Assembly (NCBI GenBank): GCA_963697995.1
Contig: OY969110.1
Location: 372,001-436,000, forward strand
Direction: 5' to 3'
DNA length: 64,000 nucleotides
From: MFD00082-c5 sp963697995
GTDB taxonomy: Bacteria; Chlamydiota; Chlamydiia; Chlamydiales; JAJFMB01
Part shown: positions 1 through 9,559 of the stretch, piece by piece
Numbering within the stretch: the first letter of the stretch is position 1
Layout: every line of letters starts with the position of its first letter
The notes under the pieces: model-generated
The model's database searches: none
Seen by the model: the letters and a program-made list of their open reading frames with translations, nothing else
Told to the model about the DNA's origin: nothing
Position numbers and translations under genes: made by a program

Positions 1-3000
1 AGCCGTTTTAAAAAGCTGTTGGCTTGCCACTAACTCAAACATCCCCTCTTTTTTAAGAGGAATATTCTCCAACTCAGAGGGATTAGTTTCTGCTCGTTGA
101 TCTAATTCATGCAAAAAGCGCAATCTCACGGTTTTAAAATTGTCTTCTAACTTCTCATTAATACCTTTTTGCACTCTTGTTTCATAAGTCAAAATCTCAT
201 CACAAAGCTTTGCCATTTCATCTTTAATTACAGGAACTTTATTGGAAAAATGGGGTTGCAAAACATCTAATCTTTCAAATTGTTGGATTTTTTCCCTCAA
301 TAACCTTCTTTTGGAAGTGGGGTCTTGTATTAGAAGACGAATCTCATTAAGCAGTTTCATCACTTCAATTTCTAATATTTGCTTCAATTCAAAAAGCTGC
401 TTTTCTGACTCTTCTTTATCTATAGTCCCTAAATAATTAAGTTTTTCAAAACAACGACAAACTTTTAAATACTCCCCAATCCCAAAATAATAAATAATCT
501 GATCGCCAAGGGTCTTTGTAATCACTCTCAATTGAGCAATACAATCATTATCGAGACGAATTTTAAAATTTTTAACATCGCTTCTTGCGGCTAATGAGGA
601 GGCTTTATTAATAAGAGTTTCTCTTTGAGAAGAATCCAAAGGATTAACTATTACTAATTGATTTAAAATCTTGTTCTCGATATCAACAGGTAAATCATTT
701 CCCTTATAAATAATCTTAAGGGCTTTACATAAATCTTTTGCCAAGTGATGGGGTTGAGTTCCTGGTTTTACTTTATTCATCAAAAATAAAATAGAATTTA
801 AGTTGCTAATTAAGCCATTAAAAGAACCAAAGATTTCCACTAACTTATCAAATGTTTTCTTAACAGCTTCCCCTCTTGCCGCCTGAATAGCTGGCTGCTC
901 GATCACTGTTAAAATACTAAAACTGTTAGAGTTCTCCAAAAGGTAAGCAAGACTTACACCATTCGTTATACGAGCCACAATCCTAGTATCTAAAAAGCCT
1001 GGGGTATCGCACAAGCTGAGATTTGTTTCAGGAACGGAGGCAATTTTAGGTAAATAAGTGCTCGAAACCCCGGGATGACCGATGGTAAAATAATCAGCAT
1101 TTGTTTCCCGATCAGCAACATCAATTAAAGGAGAGCTTGAATCAGTATCGATCTCCACCATTTGGGCACCTAAAAAGTAATTAGCTAAAGTACTTTTACC
1201 AGCGCCTGTGACACCAACAAGGAGCATTAAATTAAGAGATTTTTGGGCTTCGGCAAATATTTTACTAGCTGAGATAATGGCACTAATGCAGTAAATAGTT
1301 TCAGGTAGTGTTAATTCTTTTTTTTCGTTATTTAGGAATTCTAATACAAGAGAGGGTAAAACCTGTTTGTCTACCTTCCCATCATCTTCATCTTCTTTTA
1401 TTTCCCACATATCATCAAAACTTACGCGGGAAGGAGCAATAGGGGGTGTAGAATTTTGAGGGGAGGCAGGTAAATCCACCGTATGGTAAAAATCAAGTCC
1501 TTTAGGCACACTTAAGTCTTCTGAAGTCTCAGCTACCGCATCTTCAGTGGCTTGCCCGATAGAGAGAGCAGGAGGTAAAAAAAATTGATCCCTAATCCCT
1601 GCTATATAAAAACAAAAATGGGTGACAAAAAGATCTGGTTTAGAAAAGCTTTTATCTAAAAAAGGGATTTGTGGTCCTTGGATGATTTTGACAAACTCTT
1701 CAGGAAGTTCCTTTTTAATTTGTTCAACATTTCGTTTGACAAGCTCACCCTCCTTTTTTTTCTCAAAAATCAAATTCTGCAATTGGTTTGGCTCAATTCT
1801 TTTATATAATTTATCCATTTTTTTAAACCAAGCGACATCATCCGTTGGAAACGTGGGTAAAAGAGAGTTTATTTGCACACCAAAATCTGCTTTAGGTATG
1901 TAGGTCAATTTTTTTTGAGGTAAACCTTCAAAGAGAGCTGCATAAGCTTTTGAAATATTGGACCTTGAGTGTTGTAAAAGAGCCACCATTTCAATGAGTT
2001 TTAATTCCATTCTTTTTCGCAAAAGAGAGTAGCCTTCTGTCTCATATCCCATTTTTTGAGCAACCAATCCTTCAGCGGTATTCGTTGAAAAAGGGATCTG
2101 TTTCACAAGAAATTGATAAATCTGCCGCTCTAAATTATTTGTTGGGGCGCGCAAGACCAAATTGTAAAGGCAATCTAAGCATCCATAGAGTATGACCCAA
2201 TCATCCAATGAGGCATTTTTTTTTATTTTTTCAAAAAAGGTGATCATTTGTTGAGCAATTGAGAGAGCTTGATCATCGGTAATTTCACAATAAAGACTGA
2301 TAAAATTAAAAACTTCTACAGAAAAGATCTGTTTAAGTCTTTCCTCTTGTTTCATTTTAATCCAAAATTCAAGTCCCTTTTTGAGCCATTCCTGAATGCA
2401 ATCAGCTATACCTTGTCGATCCCCAACAAGAGCCCGAAGAACAAAATTCCCTCCTAAAACAGCAAAATCTTTTAACGCTTCCTCAGTTTTAAACTGTCCC
2501 TTTTTTGGAAATTGCCAATTAAGGAAATATTTAGCGACTTCAAGTTCATAAAGCGCACGGTTTAAATGAAATAGATCCTCTTTTTTTAAAGCAATCCCCC
2601 TTGCATTAGATTTCACAAAAGAATCTGTTTTTCTAAACACATTCTCGTGCTCTCTCAAAACTTGTTGCAGTTTATCGCAAAAACTTTCGCCGTGAATATT
2701 TCCATCTTTTTCATGAAAATGGGCGAGGGATAAGTATTTTAAAAAATGAAAGATTTTAGCGCGAAGGGCGAAAGGAGTATTTGTTATCTGATCCACACCA
2801 ATCACTTCATTGATAAAATGCATAATCATTCCATCCTGAGCCTTATAACCGGAAAAAATGATAAGTGACTTTAACATAAGAAGAAGTTCATCGGTGCGTT
2901 CATGATGGCATTGCAAGACACTTGAGCTAAGTTCTTTTCTTGTATGAAAAATGTAATCGGATAATTTACCCGTGTTCATTTTAGGAGAGCCTCCTAAAAG

Positions 3001-3252
3001 TCCTGGAGGGGAAATATAGTAAAGTCCCTCAGAGGTCATCCCGAGACTATACCCTTTCTTAAAATAAGCTCTAAGCTGCTCTTCAGAGGTTATTTGAATC
3101 ACGATTCCCCTCTCGCCAATTGTTTTGGGGATGAGTAACCCTTTAGAGAGGGCTATGAGGGCTATTTCAACAACTTCAGAGGAAACAGAAGAGACCTGAG
3201 AACAATGCGATGTAGGCTCTGAAACAGTTTTAAGGGTATTAGAACAATCCAT
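1..3252 (-). CDS. giant P-loop GTPase, 3' end cut by window edge
   Basis: The minus-strand frame is open from ATG at 3252 to base 1 (1084 codons, no stop), so the C-terminus lies outside the window. AGGAG sits 5 bases before the start. G motifs of a translation-factor/dynamin/AIG1-type GTPase are visible: G1 GVTGAGKST near residue 680, G3 DTPGF near 749, and G4-like NKVK near 826, where the usual final Asp is Lys. The ~670 residues before the G domain are mostly helical with no recognised domain, and the part after it is charged and coiled-coil-like. A G domain placed this late, with no predicted signal peptide, suggests a large cytosolic or secreted membrane-remodelling or immunity-related GTPase. 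The substrate process is unknown. Family assignment as a GTPase is firm; the subfamily is inference. Confidence 0.8.
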   Translation of the reverse strand, partial: MDCSNTLKTVSEPTSHCSQVSSVSSEVVEIALIALSKGLLIPKTIGERGIVIQITSEEQLRAYFKKGYSLGMTSEGLYYISPPGLLGGSPKMNTGKLSDYIFHTRKELSSSVLQCHHERTDELLLMLKSLIIFSGYKAQDGMIMHFINEVIGVDQITNTPFALRAKIFHFLKYLSLAHFHEKDGNIHGESFCDKLQQVLREHENVFRKTDSFVKSNARGIALKKEDLFHLNRALYELEVAKYFLNWQFPKKGQFKTEEALKDFAVLGGNFVLRALVGDRQGIADCIQEWLKKGLEFWIKMKQEERLKQIFSVEVFNFISLYCEITDDQALSIAQQMITFFEKIKKNASLDDWVILYGCLDCLYNLVLRAPTNNLERQIYQFLVKQIPFSTNTAEGLVAQKMGYETEGYSLLRKRMELKLIEMVALLQHSRSNISKAYAALFEGLPQKKLTYIPKADFGVQINSLLPTFPTDDVAWFKKMDKLYKRIEPNQLQNLIFEKKKEGELVKRNVEQIKKELPEEFVKIIQGPQIPFLDKSFSKPDLFVTHFCFYIAGIRDQFFLPPALSIGQATEDAVAETSEDLSVPKGLDFYHTVDLPASPQNSTPPIAPSRVSFDDMWEIKEDEDDGKVDKQVLPSLVLEFLNNEKKELTLPETIYCISAIISASKIFAEAQKSLNLMLLVGVTGAGKSTLANYFLGAQMVEIDTDSSSPLIDVADRETNADYFTIGHPGVSSTYLPKIASVPETNLSLCDTPGFLDTRIVARITNGVSLAYLLENSNSFSILTVIEQPAIQAARGEAVKKTFDKLVEIFGSFNGLISNLNSILFLMNKVKPGTQPHHLAKDLCKALKIIYKGNDLPVDIENKILNQLVIVNPLDSSQRETLINKASSLAARSDVKNFKIRLDNDCIAQLRVITKTLGDQIIYYFGIGEYLKVCRCFEKLNYLGTIDKEESEKQLFELKQILEIEVMKLLNEIRLLIQDPTSKRRLLREKIQQFERLDVLQPHFSNKVPVIKDEMAKLCDEILTYETRVQKGINEKLEDNFKTVRLRFLHELDQRAETNPSELENIPLKKEGMFELVASQQLFKTA

Positions 3253-3456
3253 AAGAACTCCTAAAGACGAATTGAAGACGTTAAACATAACATGAAGAGT
3301 GTCAATCCTCTCATTTTTGCTAAAAAAAAATCAATCAAATACAATTGTAAGCAGATCTTCCTCTGAGACAAAGGAACGTTCAACATCGACTTAAAATTGA
3401 AGTTATGCATCCTCGTTATCGAGAAGTAAAAAAATGATAAAAATCTCATTTAAATA

Positions 3457-3732
3457 GTCGGCCCTTAAAAAAGTCCTCTCCAATAAAAAGGGCCCCTTTT
3501 GACAAAAAATGCGTTTTACTCCTCACCAAACCCCTCAAGGGGGGGGTAAGCATCGTTCACCGCTTTTTTTGTTGCAAAAGGATCACTTTTTCTTTGGAGA
3601 GTGCGTGTTCCATTCGCAAAATTTTTAAGCTTTTCTCATTGTCATACAATTAACCTTGCAAAATAGGCTATGTCTCTCTTCCTCGTTAATTGCAAATTTT
3701 TCTCAAGGAACCCTTACTTTTTCAGGGCCGAC
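3457..3732 (+). mobile_element. miniature inverted-repeat element, copy 1
   Basis: A 276-bp non-coding element starts GTCGGCCCT and ends AGGGCCGAC. The left terminal repeat is slightly diverged (TTAAAAAAG instead of TGAAAAAGT). It is flanked by a perfect 6-bp duplication TAAATA (3451-3456 and 3733-3738). Inside is a long imperfect hairpin: CTCTCCAATAAAAAG... pairs with ...CTTTTTCTTTGGAGAG. Four more copies occur in the window. No transposase is encoded, so it is non-autonomous. Confidence 0.9.
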
Positions 3733-3926
3733 TAAATACAAACGATGCTCTATTTCATACTTTGAATAATCTCGGTGTACCAGAAAAGTATCAAATAAGT
3801 TTGCTTTTTGATGAAGAACTAGAGAAAAAAAGGTGGCTTCCAAAAATCCTTCAAGTAATTGTTAAAGCAAAACATCTGTTTGATGTGAAGTACATCAATA
3901 ACAGCGGTTTTCTAATCCAAGCTTAA
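3733..3926 (+). pseudogene. unidentified gene fragment abutting element copy 1
   Basis: An open stretch of about 64 codons runs out of the right end of the transposon and stops at 3926. The only upstream ATG (3690) lies inside the element, so it is not a native start. The peptide is soluble and charged, without a domain I recognise. Removing the element and one target copy does not restore an upstream reading frame (a stop is met just before the insertion). It is therefore most likely the 3' remnant of an older gene, but could also be chance coding. Confidence 0.3.
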
Positions 3927-4005
3927 ACTTTAAATATAAACGAATTATTTTATATTGAATAAAAATAGAAGATAGATTAAACTACTCCTAAAAAAAAGGT
4001 TTTTT

Positions 4006-5040
4006 ATGAGCGCTTTACAAATTTATTCAGACGACTTAACATATGTTAATCACTTTTATCAAGACGGATATGGTCATGTAAATAGTTTTTCCCGGGCCTG
4101 CGTAACAGATAATGAAATTATTCTTGCCGTACAACAAATTCAAAACATATTCTTGGTAAAATTATCAATTTCTCGAGAAGGCAATTACAAGGGTTCTTTA
4201 AACGATCACAGATTTTCTTCAGTTTTCAATTCTAAAATCCTTGTTTCTTTATCGTTTAAAAATTTGTTTTTACGCGATGAACTCTTTGATTTCTTAAAAA
4301 CAAATCGTACCCTTACGACTCTTCAAATAGAAAAATGCCTTATTACTCAAGATGGGAAAAATTTTGTAGATTGTTTAAAAACAAACAAAAAAATTAGAAT
4401 TTTCATGTTGCGTTTTAATTATTTTTCCATTAAGTGTTCAGAAGACACCGTAACTGCTATTTCTGAAAAAGAAAACACTGAATTAATTGATTTTAGAGAT
4501 AACGCTACAAGTTTGAAGATGTTGACAGAATTTTCCAATATCATCAAAGCCAACAAAAATTTAAGACATATCAAATTCAGCATGGATAGGGATGTATTAG
4601 ATTCCTCTTGGAAAGATAGTTTTATAAAAGCACTAGAAAAGAATTTTTTGTTAGAGACAGTTGAAATCAACTCAGTGGTCAACACATTTGAGACCCCCAT
4701 ATTTTTTAATCCTCAAGAATTGGAGAAACTTTGCCAAGCTATTAATAAAAATGTCTCTTTAACCTCCTTCAGAATCTCAAGAGATCTTATTGCACGTGAT
4801 GCGTTTAGAAGGTATAACAATGTTAGAATGAATATGATTGAGCGAAATCTATTGTATCGAGGCGCAATTACAAGTAGATCTCATGATCGCTCTACAAAAG
4901 TCTATTCAGATGAAGAGCTTGAGGGTCTTTTGAAAAAAATATTAAACTCTATTCCTCAAAATGAAAAGACCTTAATAAAAAAAATAGTGATCTTACATTG
5001 CCATAAAAAAAATCCTAGATCTCCTTATGAGATTTTTTAA
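4006..5040 (+). CDS. leucine-rich-repeat (RNI-like) protein, probable effector
   Basis: 344 residues. From about residue 70 to 260 there are irregular ~28-residue repeats of the ribonuclease-inhibitor type, with pieces such as NRTLTTLQIEKC, NKKIRIFMLRFN and NKNLRHIKFS spaced as LxxLxL strands and intervening helices. The C-terminal ~50 residues (YSDEELEGLLKK...) form a separate helical segment. There is no signal peptide or membrane segment. LRR proteins of this kind are common eukaryote-like effectors in amoeba-associated chlamydiae; that role is inferred from the family. It converges on, and overlaps by 4 bases, the 3' end of the giant surface-type gene. Confidence 0.7.
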   Translation: MSALQIYSDDLTYVNHFYQDGYGHVNSFSRACVTDNEIILAVQQIQNIFLVKLSISREGNYKGSLNDHRFSSVFNSKILVSLSFKNLFLRDELFDFLKTNRTLTTLQIEKCLITQDGKNFVDCLKTNKKIRIFMLRFNYFSIKCSEDTVTAISEKENTELIDFRDNATSLKMLTEFSNIIKANKNLRHIKFSMDRDVLDSSWKDSFIKALEKNFLLETVEINSVVNTFETPIFFNPQELEKLCQAINKNVSLTSFRISRDLIARDAFRRYNNVRMNMIERNLLYRGAITSRSHDRSTKVYSDEELEGLLKKILNSIPQNEKTLIKKIVILHCHKKNPRSPYEIF

Positions 5041-8000
5041 AAAGATGCGAGCTCAATATTTTGTGCGCTTTTCCTTTTTCCAAAAGTGCCCACCATAATC
5101 GTAATCTCCTCTTTCCTAAAGTCTCCATAATTAGAGATCACGACTTTCACCACCTCTTCCACTTGAGGACCATTAGAGGCTGGATTAATCCTCAGCTTGT
5201 TTTCACTTGAGTCATGTATTAACCAATGGGGAAGAGAGTGACCTCCAGCAATAGGGGTGTCCCAAATAAAAGCCTCCCACCATTTAGGTTTGTCAGCTGA
5301 ATCGGGTCTTCCTATATACGATTTCACCGCCTTGGTTTCCTCTTTCGGAGTGCTGATCGGTACAACTAAAGTCGTATTTCCCACTTCAATTTTTTTCCTA
5401 ATATAAGTGCGTCTTTTTATCATGAAAGGATTCAAAAATACTCCTCTCTTCTTATACCAACCAACCATGGCCAAGAATAAGCCAAAAATTGTACCTGCAG
5501 CTTTTAATAGGGAATCTGTCGTAGAGGTTCCCGATACTGTGATATCAAAACTTGTCGAGGTGTTTAATATCCCATCCGTAGCAATCACCTGAACCTTGAA
5601 TGTCATCGGGGTAAACGTCCCAATATCATTTTGCCCAGGAACCCCTGAAACCGATTGAGTCTTAGGATTCCAATTCAACCAGGCAGGAGGTTGTTCTACA
5701 CTGATGGTTAAGGGATCACCTGTCGGGCTGTAGAAAACGTTGGGGATTGGAAAAAAGAAAGCTTGTCCTACAACTGCTTGTTGCGATGCAATATAACCGC
5801 TCACTTGAGGAGCGACCTCATTTTGCACCAAAAGTTTTAAATCAGTCGTGGCCTCTCCTCCCCTACCATCTGATGCCGTAACTGTTAATGTGGTCACACC
5901 AAGATCAAAGCTAGTCGGTACCCCCGTTAAAACGCCTTGTGGAGTAAAAGATAAAGAACTCGGAAGATTCGAAATCGAGTACGTCAAAGAGTGACCATCA
6001 AGATCGATAAACGTTCCTGCTGGTATCTTGTAATTAAGGCTTGCCCCCACTTTACAAGATATTTGAGGCAAAAGATTTTGAACTAAGGGAGCATTATCGA
6101 CATACAATTCAAAAAACGTCACCGCTTCCCCCGTTGGAGCAGTTGCTAAGACCGCAATCGAATAATTGCCGGCATCGGAGGTTTGGGGTGTCCCACTAAA
6201 GGTGGCCGAATTTGAATTAAACGTCAAAAAGGGAACGAGAGGTGATCCGTCTGCCATAGTGGCTGTTAACTCGATCGGATCATTATTCGGATCCATAAAG
6301 GTGTTTGAAGGAATATACTTTTGATACAAAAGATGCGTTAGTGCGATATCATCTGCTAAACTATGTGCAGGAACTGGAGGACCTTCAACGCGCAAAGTAA
6401 GTGAGCCGGTTGTCACCGTTCCAAAGGGCGTTTGAGCTGAAACATCGATGTTAAAATTCCCAGCTGTTGGAGCCTTCCCATAAAGACGCCAAACAAGATC
6501 GCTTGTATTAATATTTAAGGCTGCAATCCCTTCACTTGAAATCCCTGCCACGAGTGTTTCCCCTTGAATGAAAAGATCAGCCGCGCTTCCACCAGTGCTA
6601 TACGTTCCAATCAAACGAAGTTCGGGCAAATAAGTGGCATCGTAGAGTTGAACTCCAAGGCCACCCACTGCGACATAAAGAATATTATTGTTTAAAATGA
6701 GGTTATTCACTACCGTTAAAGGAATAAAATTAACATCGACAAGATTTGTGGGCACTGCAGCATTCATAATTCTAATACCTGAAGCTTCAGCAAACATGAT
6801 AAAATTTCCAGCTTTTATTAAAGGAGATCCCTCAAAAACAACTGTATTAATACCATTTATTGGTATTTGTGAAAGAAGTTTAATATTTGTAGGACTGGAA
6901 AGATCTAAAATAGTTAGCTGATTATTTCCTGTCACATAAGCAATTTGTTGGTCATCGACATAAATCGTTCCAACTGCAATATTAAAATACCCCCCTAAAT
7001 AGGCAGGAGCTGATGGATTTGTCACACTGTAAAGCATTAATCCGGTTGTCGGCGTCAAGCTATAGCCTGCGTGAACCACACCTACACAAAGAATACTATT
7101 TTTAACAAAGGCAGTAACGACATATTGACTATTCGGAATGTTTGATAACAAAACAGGGTTTGAGGGATTTGAGGGGCTATAAATACTCAAACCATTTGTT
7201 CCCAATGAGGCATAGAGATTGGTTCCATCGAAAAAGAGATCCCAAATATACAAAGGCATTTTATTGACCAATACTGGTGCATTCACATTAGTAAAATCAC
7301 ATATGACGAGATTAGACCAATAATCGACTCCATAAACTATATTGCCATTCATTTTCAGACGAACAATTTGTCCGATATTTGTTAAACTACCAAGTTCTAC
7401 AAGTTGAACCTGATAATTTAAAAAACTGGGGGCATTAAAACGAATAAGCAAAGGGTTTGCGCAAGAGAAATAATTGCTCGGAACAAAGTTCCATTGAAAC
7501 GTTTGGGATGGATTAGGAGTTGTTGAAAGAGTCGGAAAAGGGGCAATAATTAGGGGTGTTTGGTCAACTGTTAAAGAAAAGGGGTAAGATGAAACGATAT
7601 TTCCCCCCTCTTTCACGCTCAAAACAAGATTTTCATTTCCTTCGGCAGAAGATTGAGGTATCCCTTGAAGAGAGGCTGCTAATTTGTTGATGGGAACCGC
7701 ATCAATCCTATTTGAAGAAATGACATAAGCCACGTTATTTTCAACAGCAACACCCTGAGAAATCGATCCTAATGGCAAAGAGCCTGCAAGGTTTAAATTT
7801 TGAGGGGAAGAGTAATCTACAATTCTAAGACCCGATTCAGAATCGGCAAAAAAAGCATAATCGTCATTCACAAACCAACCATTTGGTTTTGTCACCTGCA
7901 AACTTCCCAAAGGGGAAGGTGAAAGAGGATTTTGAAGATTATAAACCTGCACTAAAGTATTCGTATCCCCGGTTCCTAAAAAAAGAAGCTGTTTATGAAT

Positions 8001-8672
8001 GGCAAACCATCGGGGTCTACCATTTGTGGGAATAATTTTCTGAACGACAGGTGCCCTCAAATTAGTTGTATTTACAACAACAAGCCCCTGATTAATACTT
8101 AGGGCATAAAAGACACTACTATTGTAAAAACCAATTCCACTGATCTCCGAAAGAGAGGGCACTTGTCCAATAAGAGTGATGTTACCAGGATTTAATGCAT
8201 TATAAAACTGCAATCCTACGACACCGTAAGCTGAAGAGGCTGTTGCAAGAATCCCCTGATTCCATGTAATACCCGTGATAGAAGGGGTAGAATAACTACC
8301 TAAAAGTGTGGGTGAGTTGGGATGACTCACATTAAAAGCCAAAATCCCATCCACCGCATCCGCTACAAAAACAGTATTATTTTGCCCAAAGCAAATGTCT
8401 AATGCAACAGGGGTCGAGTAGTTTCCTATCTGAACTGGTGCTGAAAGGTTGGTAAAGTCAGAAATGACAAGTCCTTGACCTTGATCTGCGCAATAAACTA
8501 TCCCTTGGGAAACAACTCCTTTACTTCCAGCCACCAAAGGCAAACTTGCAACAGACTCAAGGTTTAACTGAAGGCTTAACCAATTTGGGGGTTGAGTGCC
8601 ACCGGCGCTCTGTAACGAAAGAGATTGAGAATTGTTTAAGCTTAAATGGGGGAAAAGAGACGCAATATTCAA
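5037..8672 (-). CDS. giant LVIVD-propeller / cadherin-like protein, main part after frameshift
   Basis: This segment (1211 residues from a nominal TTG) carries many LVIVD-type beta-propeller repeats in its first ~700 residues (for example GLVISDFTNLSAPVQIG, SGLRIVDYSSPQNL). These are followed by about three dystroglycan-type cadherin/Ig-like domains (FIDLDGHSLTYSISNLP, LTVTASDGRGG). Near residue 1075 there is a membrane segment (LLKAAGTIFGLFLAMVGWY), then a ~140-residue basic tail. The TTG start has no ribosome-binding site, and the frame stays open upstream to about 8862, overlapping the preceding gene out of frame. The upstream peptide (VPVPDLNQEVEINALFDY) continues a cadherin-like domain. 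It is therefore the body of one protein whose N-terminus is the 8711-9427 gene, separated by a G7 tract. The intact paralogue at 56872-60327 has the same order of parts. Confidence 0.8.
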   Translation of the reverse strand: MNIASLFPHLSLNNSQSLSLQSAGGTQPPNWLSLQLNLESVASLPLVAGSKGVVSQGIVYCADQGQGLVISDFTNLSAPVQIGNYSTPVALDICFGQNNTVFVADAVDGILAFNVSHPNSPTLLGSYSTPSITGITWNQGILATASSAYGVVGLQFYNALNPGNITLIGQVPSLSEISGIGFYNSSVFYALSINQGLVVVNTTNLRAPVVQKIIPTNGRPRWFAIHKQLLFLGTGDTNTLVQVYNLQNPLSPSPLGSLQVTKPNGWFVNDDYAFFADSESGLRIVDYSSPQNLNLAGSLPLGSISQGVAVENNVAYVISSNRIDAVPINKLAASLQGIPQSSAEGNENLVLSVKEGGNIVSSYPFSLTVDQTPLIIAPFPTLSTTPNPSQTFQWNFVPSNYFSCANPLLIRFNAPSFLNYQVQLVELGSLTNIGQIVRLKMNGNIVYGVDYWSNLVICDFTNVNAPVLVNKMPLYIWDLFFDGTNLYASLGTNGLSIYSPSNPSNPVLLSNIPNSQYVVTAFVKNSILCVGVVHAGYSLTPTTGLMLYSVTNPSAPAYLGGYFNIAVGTIYVDDQQIAYVTGNNQLTILDLSSPTNIKLLSQIPINGINTVVFEGSPLIKAGNFIMFAEASGIRIMNAAVPTNLVDVNFIPLTVVNNLILNNNILYVAVGGLGVQLYDATYLPELRLIGTYSTGGSAADLFIQGETLVAGISSEGIAALNINTSDLVWRLYGKAPTAGNFNIDVSAQTPFGTVTTGSLTLRVEGPPVPAHSLADDIALTHLLYQKYIPSNTFMDPNNDPIELTATMADGSPLVPFLTFNSNSATFSGTPQTSDAGNYSIAVLATAPTGEAVTFFELYVDNAPLVQNLLPQISCKVGASLNYKIPAGTFIDLDGHSLTYSISNLPSSLSFTPQGVLTGVPTSFDLGVTTLTVTASDGRGGEATTDLKLLVQNEVAPQVSGYIASQQAVVGQAFFFPIPNVFYSPTGDPLTISVEQPPAWLNWNPKTQSVSGVPGQNDIGTFTPMTFKVQVIATDGILNTSTSFDITVSGTSTTDSLLKAAGTIFGLFLAMVGWYKKRGVFLNPFMIKRRTYIRKKIEVGNTTLVVPISTPKEETKAVKSYIGRPDSADKPKWWEAFIWDTPIAGGHSLPHWLIHDSSENKLRINPASNGPQVEEVVKVVISNYGDFRKEEITIMVGTFGKRKSAQNIELASF

Positions 8673-8710
8673 GTTATAATCAAAAAGGGCATTGATCTCG
8701 ACCTCCTGAT

Positions 8711-9427
8711 TTAAATCCGGAACAGGTACTGTCGTGTTCCCCCCCTTCTTAAGAAGTGTTCTGGAAAGGAAACTGCTTGAACTCCGGGAAAAGTAACACG
8801 TGCACCGAACCTTCCCAAAAGAGAGGCGGCCGAAAGAACCAAAAAACCTACAGCGAACTCCTTACCAGTTGAAGAGGAAGCCTTCTCTTCTTTAGGAGTC
8901 TGTTTAAAGAGGTAATCGATCATGAGTTGAAGATCGAGTTTTATCTCCTTAAACTCCCCTTCAAAACGGTGTCTATTCTCGTAAAGAATCGCATCCCCTT
9001 TATTTTTCAGAACTCCGTTTTTAAAAAGGGCTAGTTTTAACTGATAAAGCTTTCCCCCCTTCCATCTTTTTTGAACACGAGTAAAGTCAACCGACTCAAA
9101 AGTTGAAAAGAGGCTATCTTTTATACTATTTTCAGAGACTTCAGACACCTCTCCAAGAAGACTTCCCTTAAAGTAATGATCGGTACCGTTTAATTTCACA
9201 TGGCGGAAAATAAGGGTATCCCGAGAACTCTCGACAAAGGCAAAGCCCGATTCCTTCAAACTTAAAATAAATTCGGATCCGGTTTGTTTTGAAGAGAAAA
9301 AAGTGGTTATAGAATTTAAAGTAGGGTCCAAACACCTTTTAAATAGTGAAGTGATTTCAGATCCTTTGTTAGATAAAGGGTTGAAACCTTTACCTAAAGT
9401 CGAAACATCAAACCCAAAGATTTGCAT
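8711..9427 (-). CDS. N-terminal part of the giant propeller/cadherin protein (frameshifted)
   Basis: 238 residues with a strong AAAGGAGG site before ATG at 9427. It resembles the first ~240 residues of the 1151-residue protein at 56872-60327 in position and style, sharing an RWKG-x-L core and a lipocalin-like strand pattern. The last ~10 residues (RRGGTRQYLFRI) read through a seven-G run at 8739-8745. With eight Gs this frame would enter the 5037-8672 frame and give a single ~1450-residue product. No Sec signal is visible; the N-terminus (MQIFGFDVSTLGKG) could be a type III signal, which is inference. As it stands, the encoded product is a truncated 238-residue protein. Confidence 0.75.
   Translation of the reverse strand: MQIFGFDVSTLGKGFNPLSNKGSEITSLFKRCLDPTLNSITTFFSSKQTGSEFILSLKESGFAFVESSRDTLIFRHVKLNGTDHYFKGSLLGEVSEVSENSIKDSLFSTFESVDFTRVQKRWKGGKLYQLKLALFKNGVLKNKGDAILYENRHRFEGEFKEIKLDLQLMIDYLFKQTPKEEKASSSTGKEFAVGFLVLSAASLLGRFGARVTFPGVQAVSFPEHFLRRGGTRQYLFRI
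8739..8745 (-). repeat. G7 homopolymer at the frame junction of the giant protein
   Basis: Seven Cs on the + strand (seven Gs in the coding strand) sit exactly where the upstream and downstream frames must join. Adding one G restores a single open frame. Poly-G tracts in polymorphic membrane protein genes are a known cause of phase variation in Chlamydia pneumoniae. Sequencing error in the homopolymer is the main alternative. Confidence 0.7.
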
Positions 9428-9559
9428 TGAAAACCTCCTTTAAGAAAAAACAGCCGCTATTGAAAACCTTTTTTAAAAAATTGTCAACCGTTTTTTTAAG
9501 AAATAGACTTAAAACAAGAGGGCTTTGGGTAAAAGAGACTTAACTCTTGGAAGAGTTTC

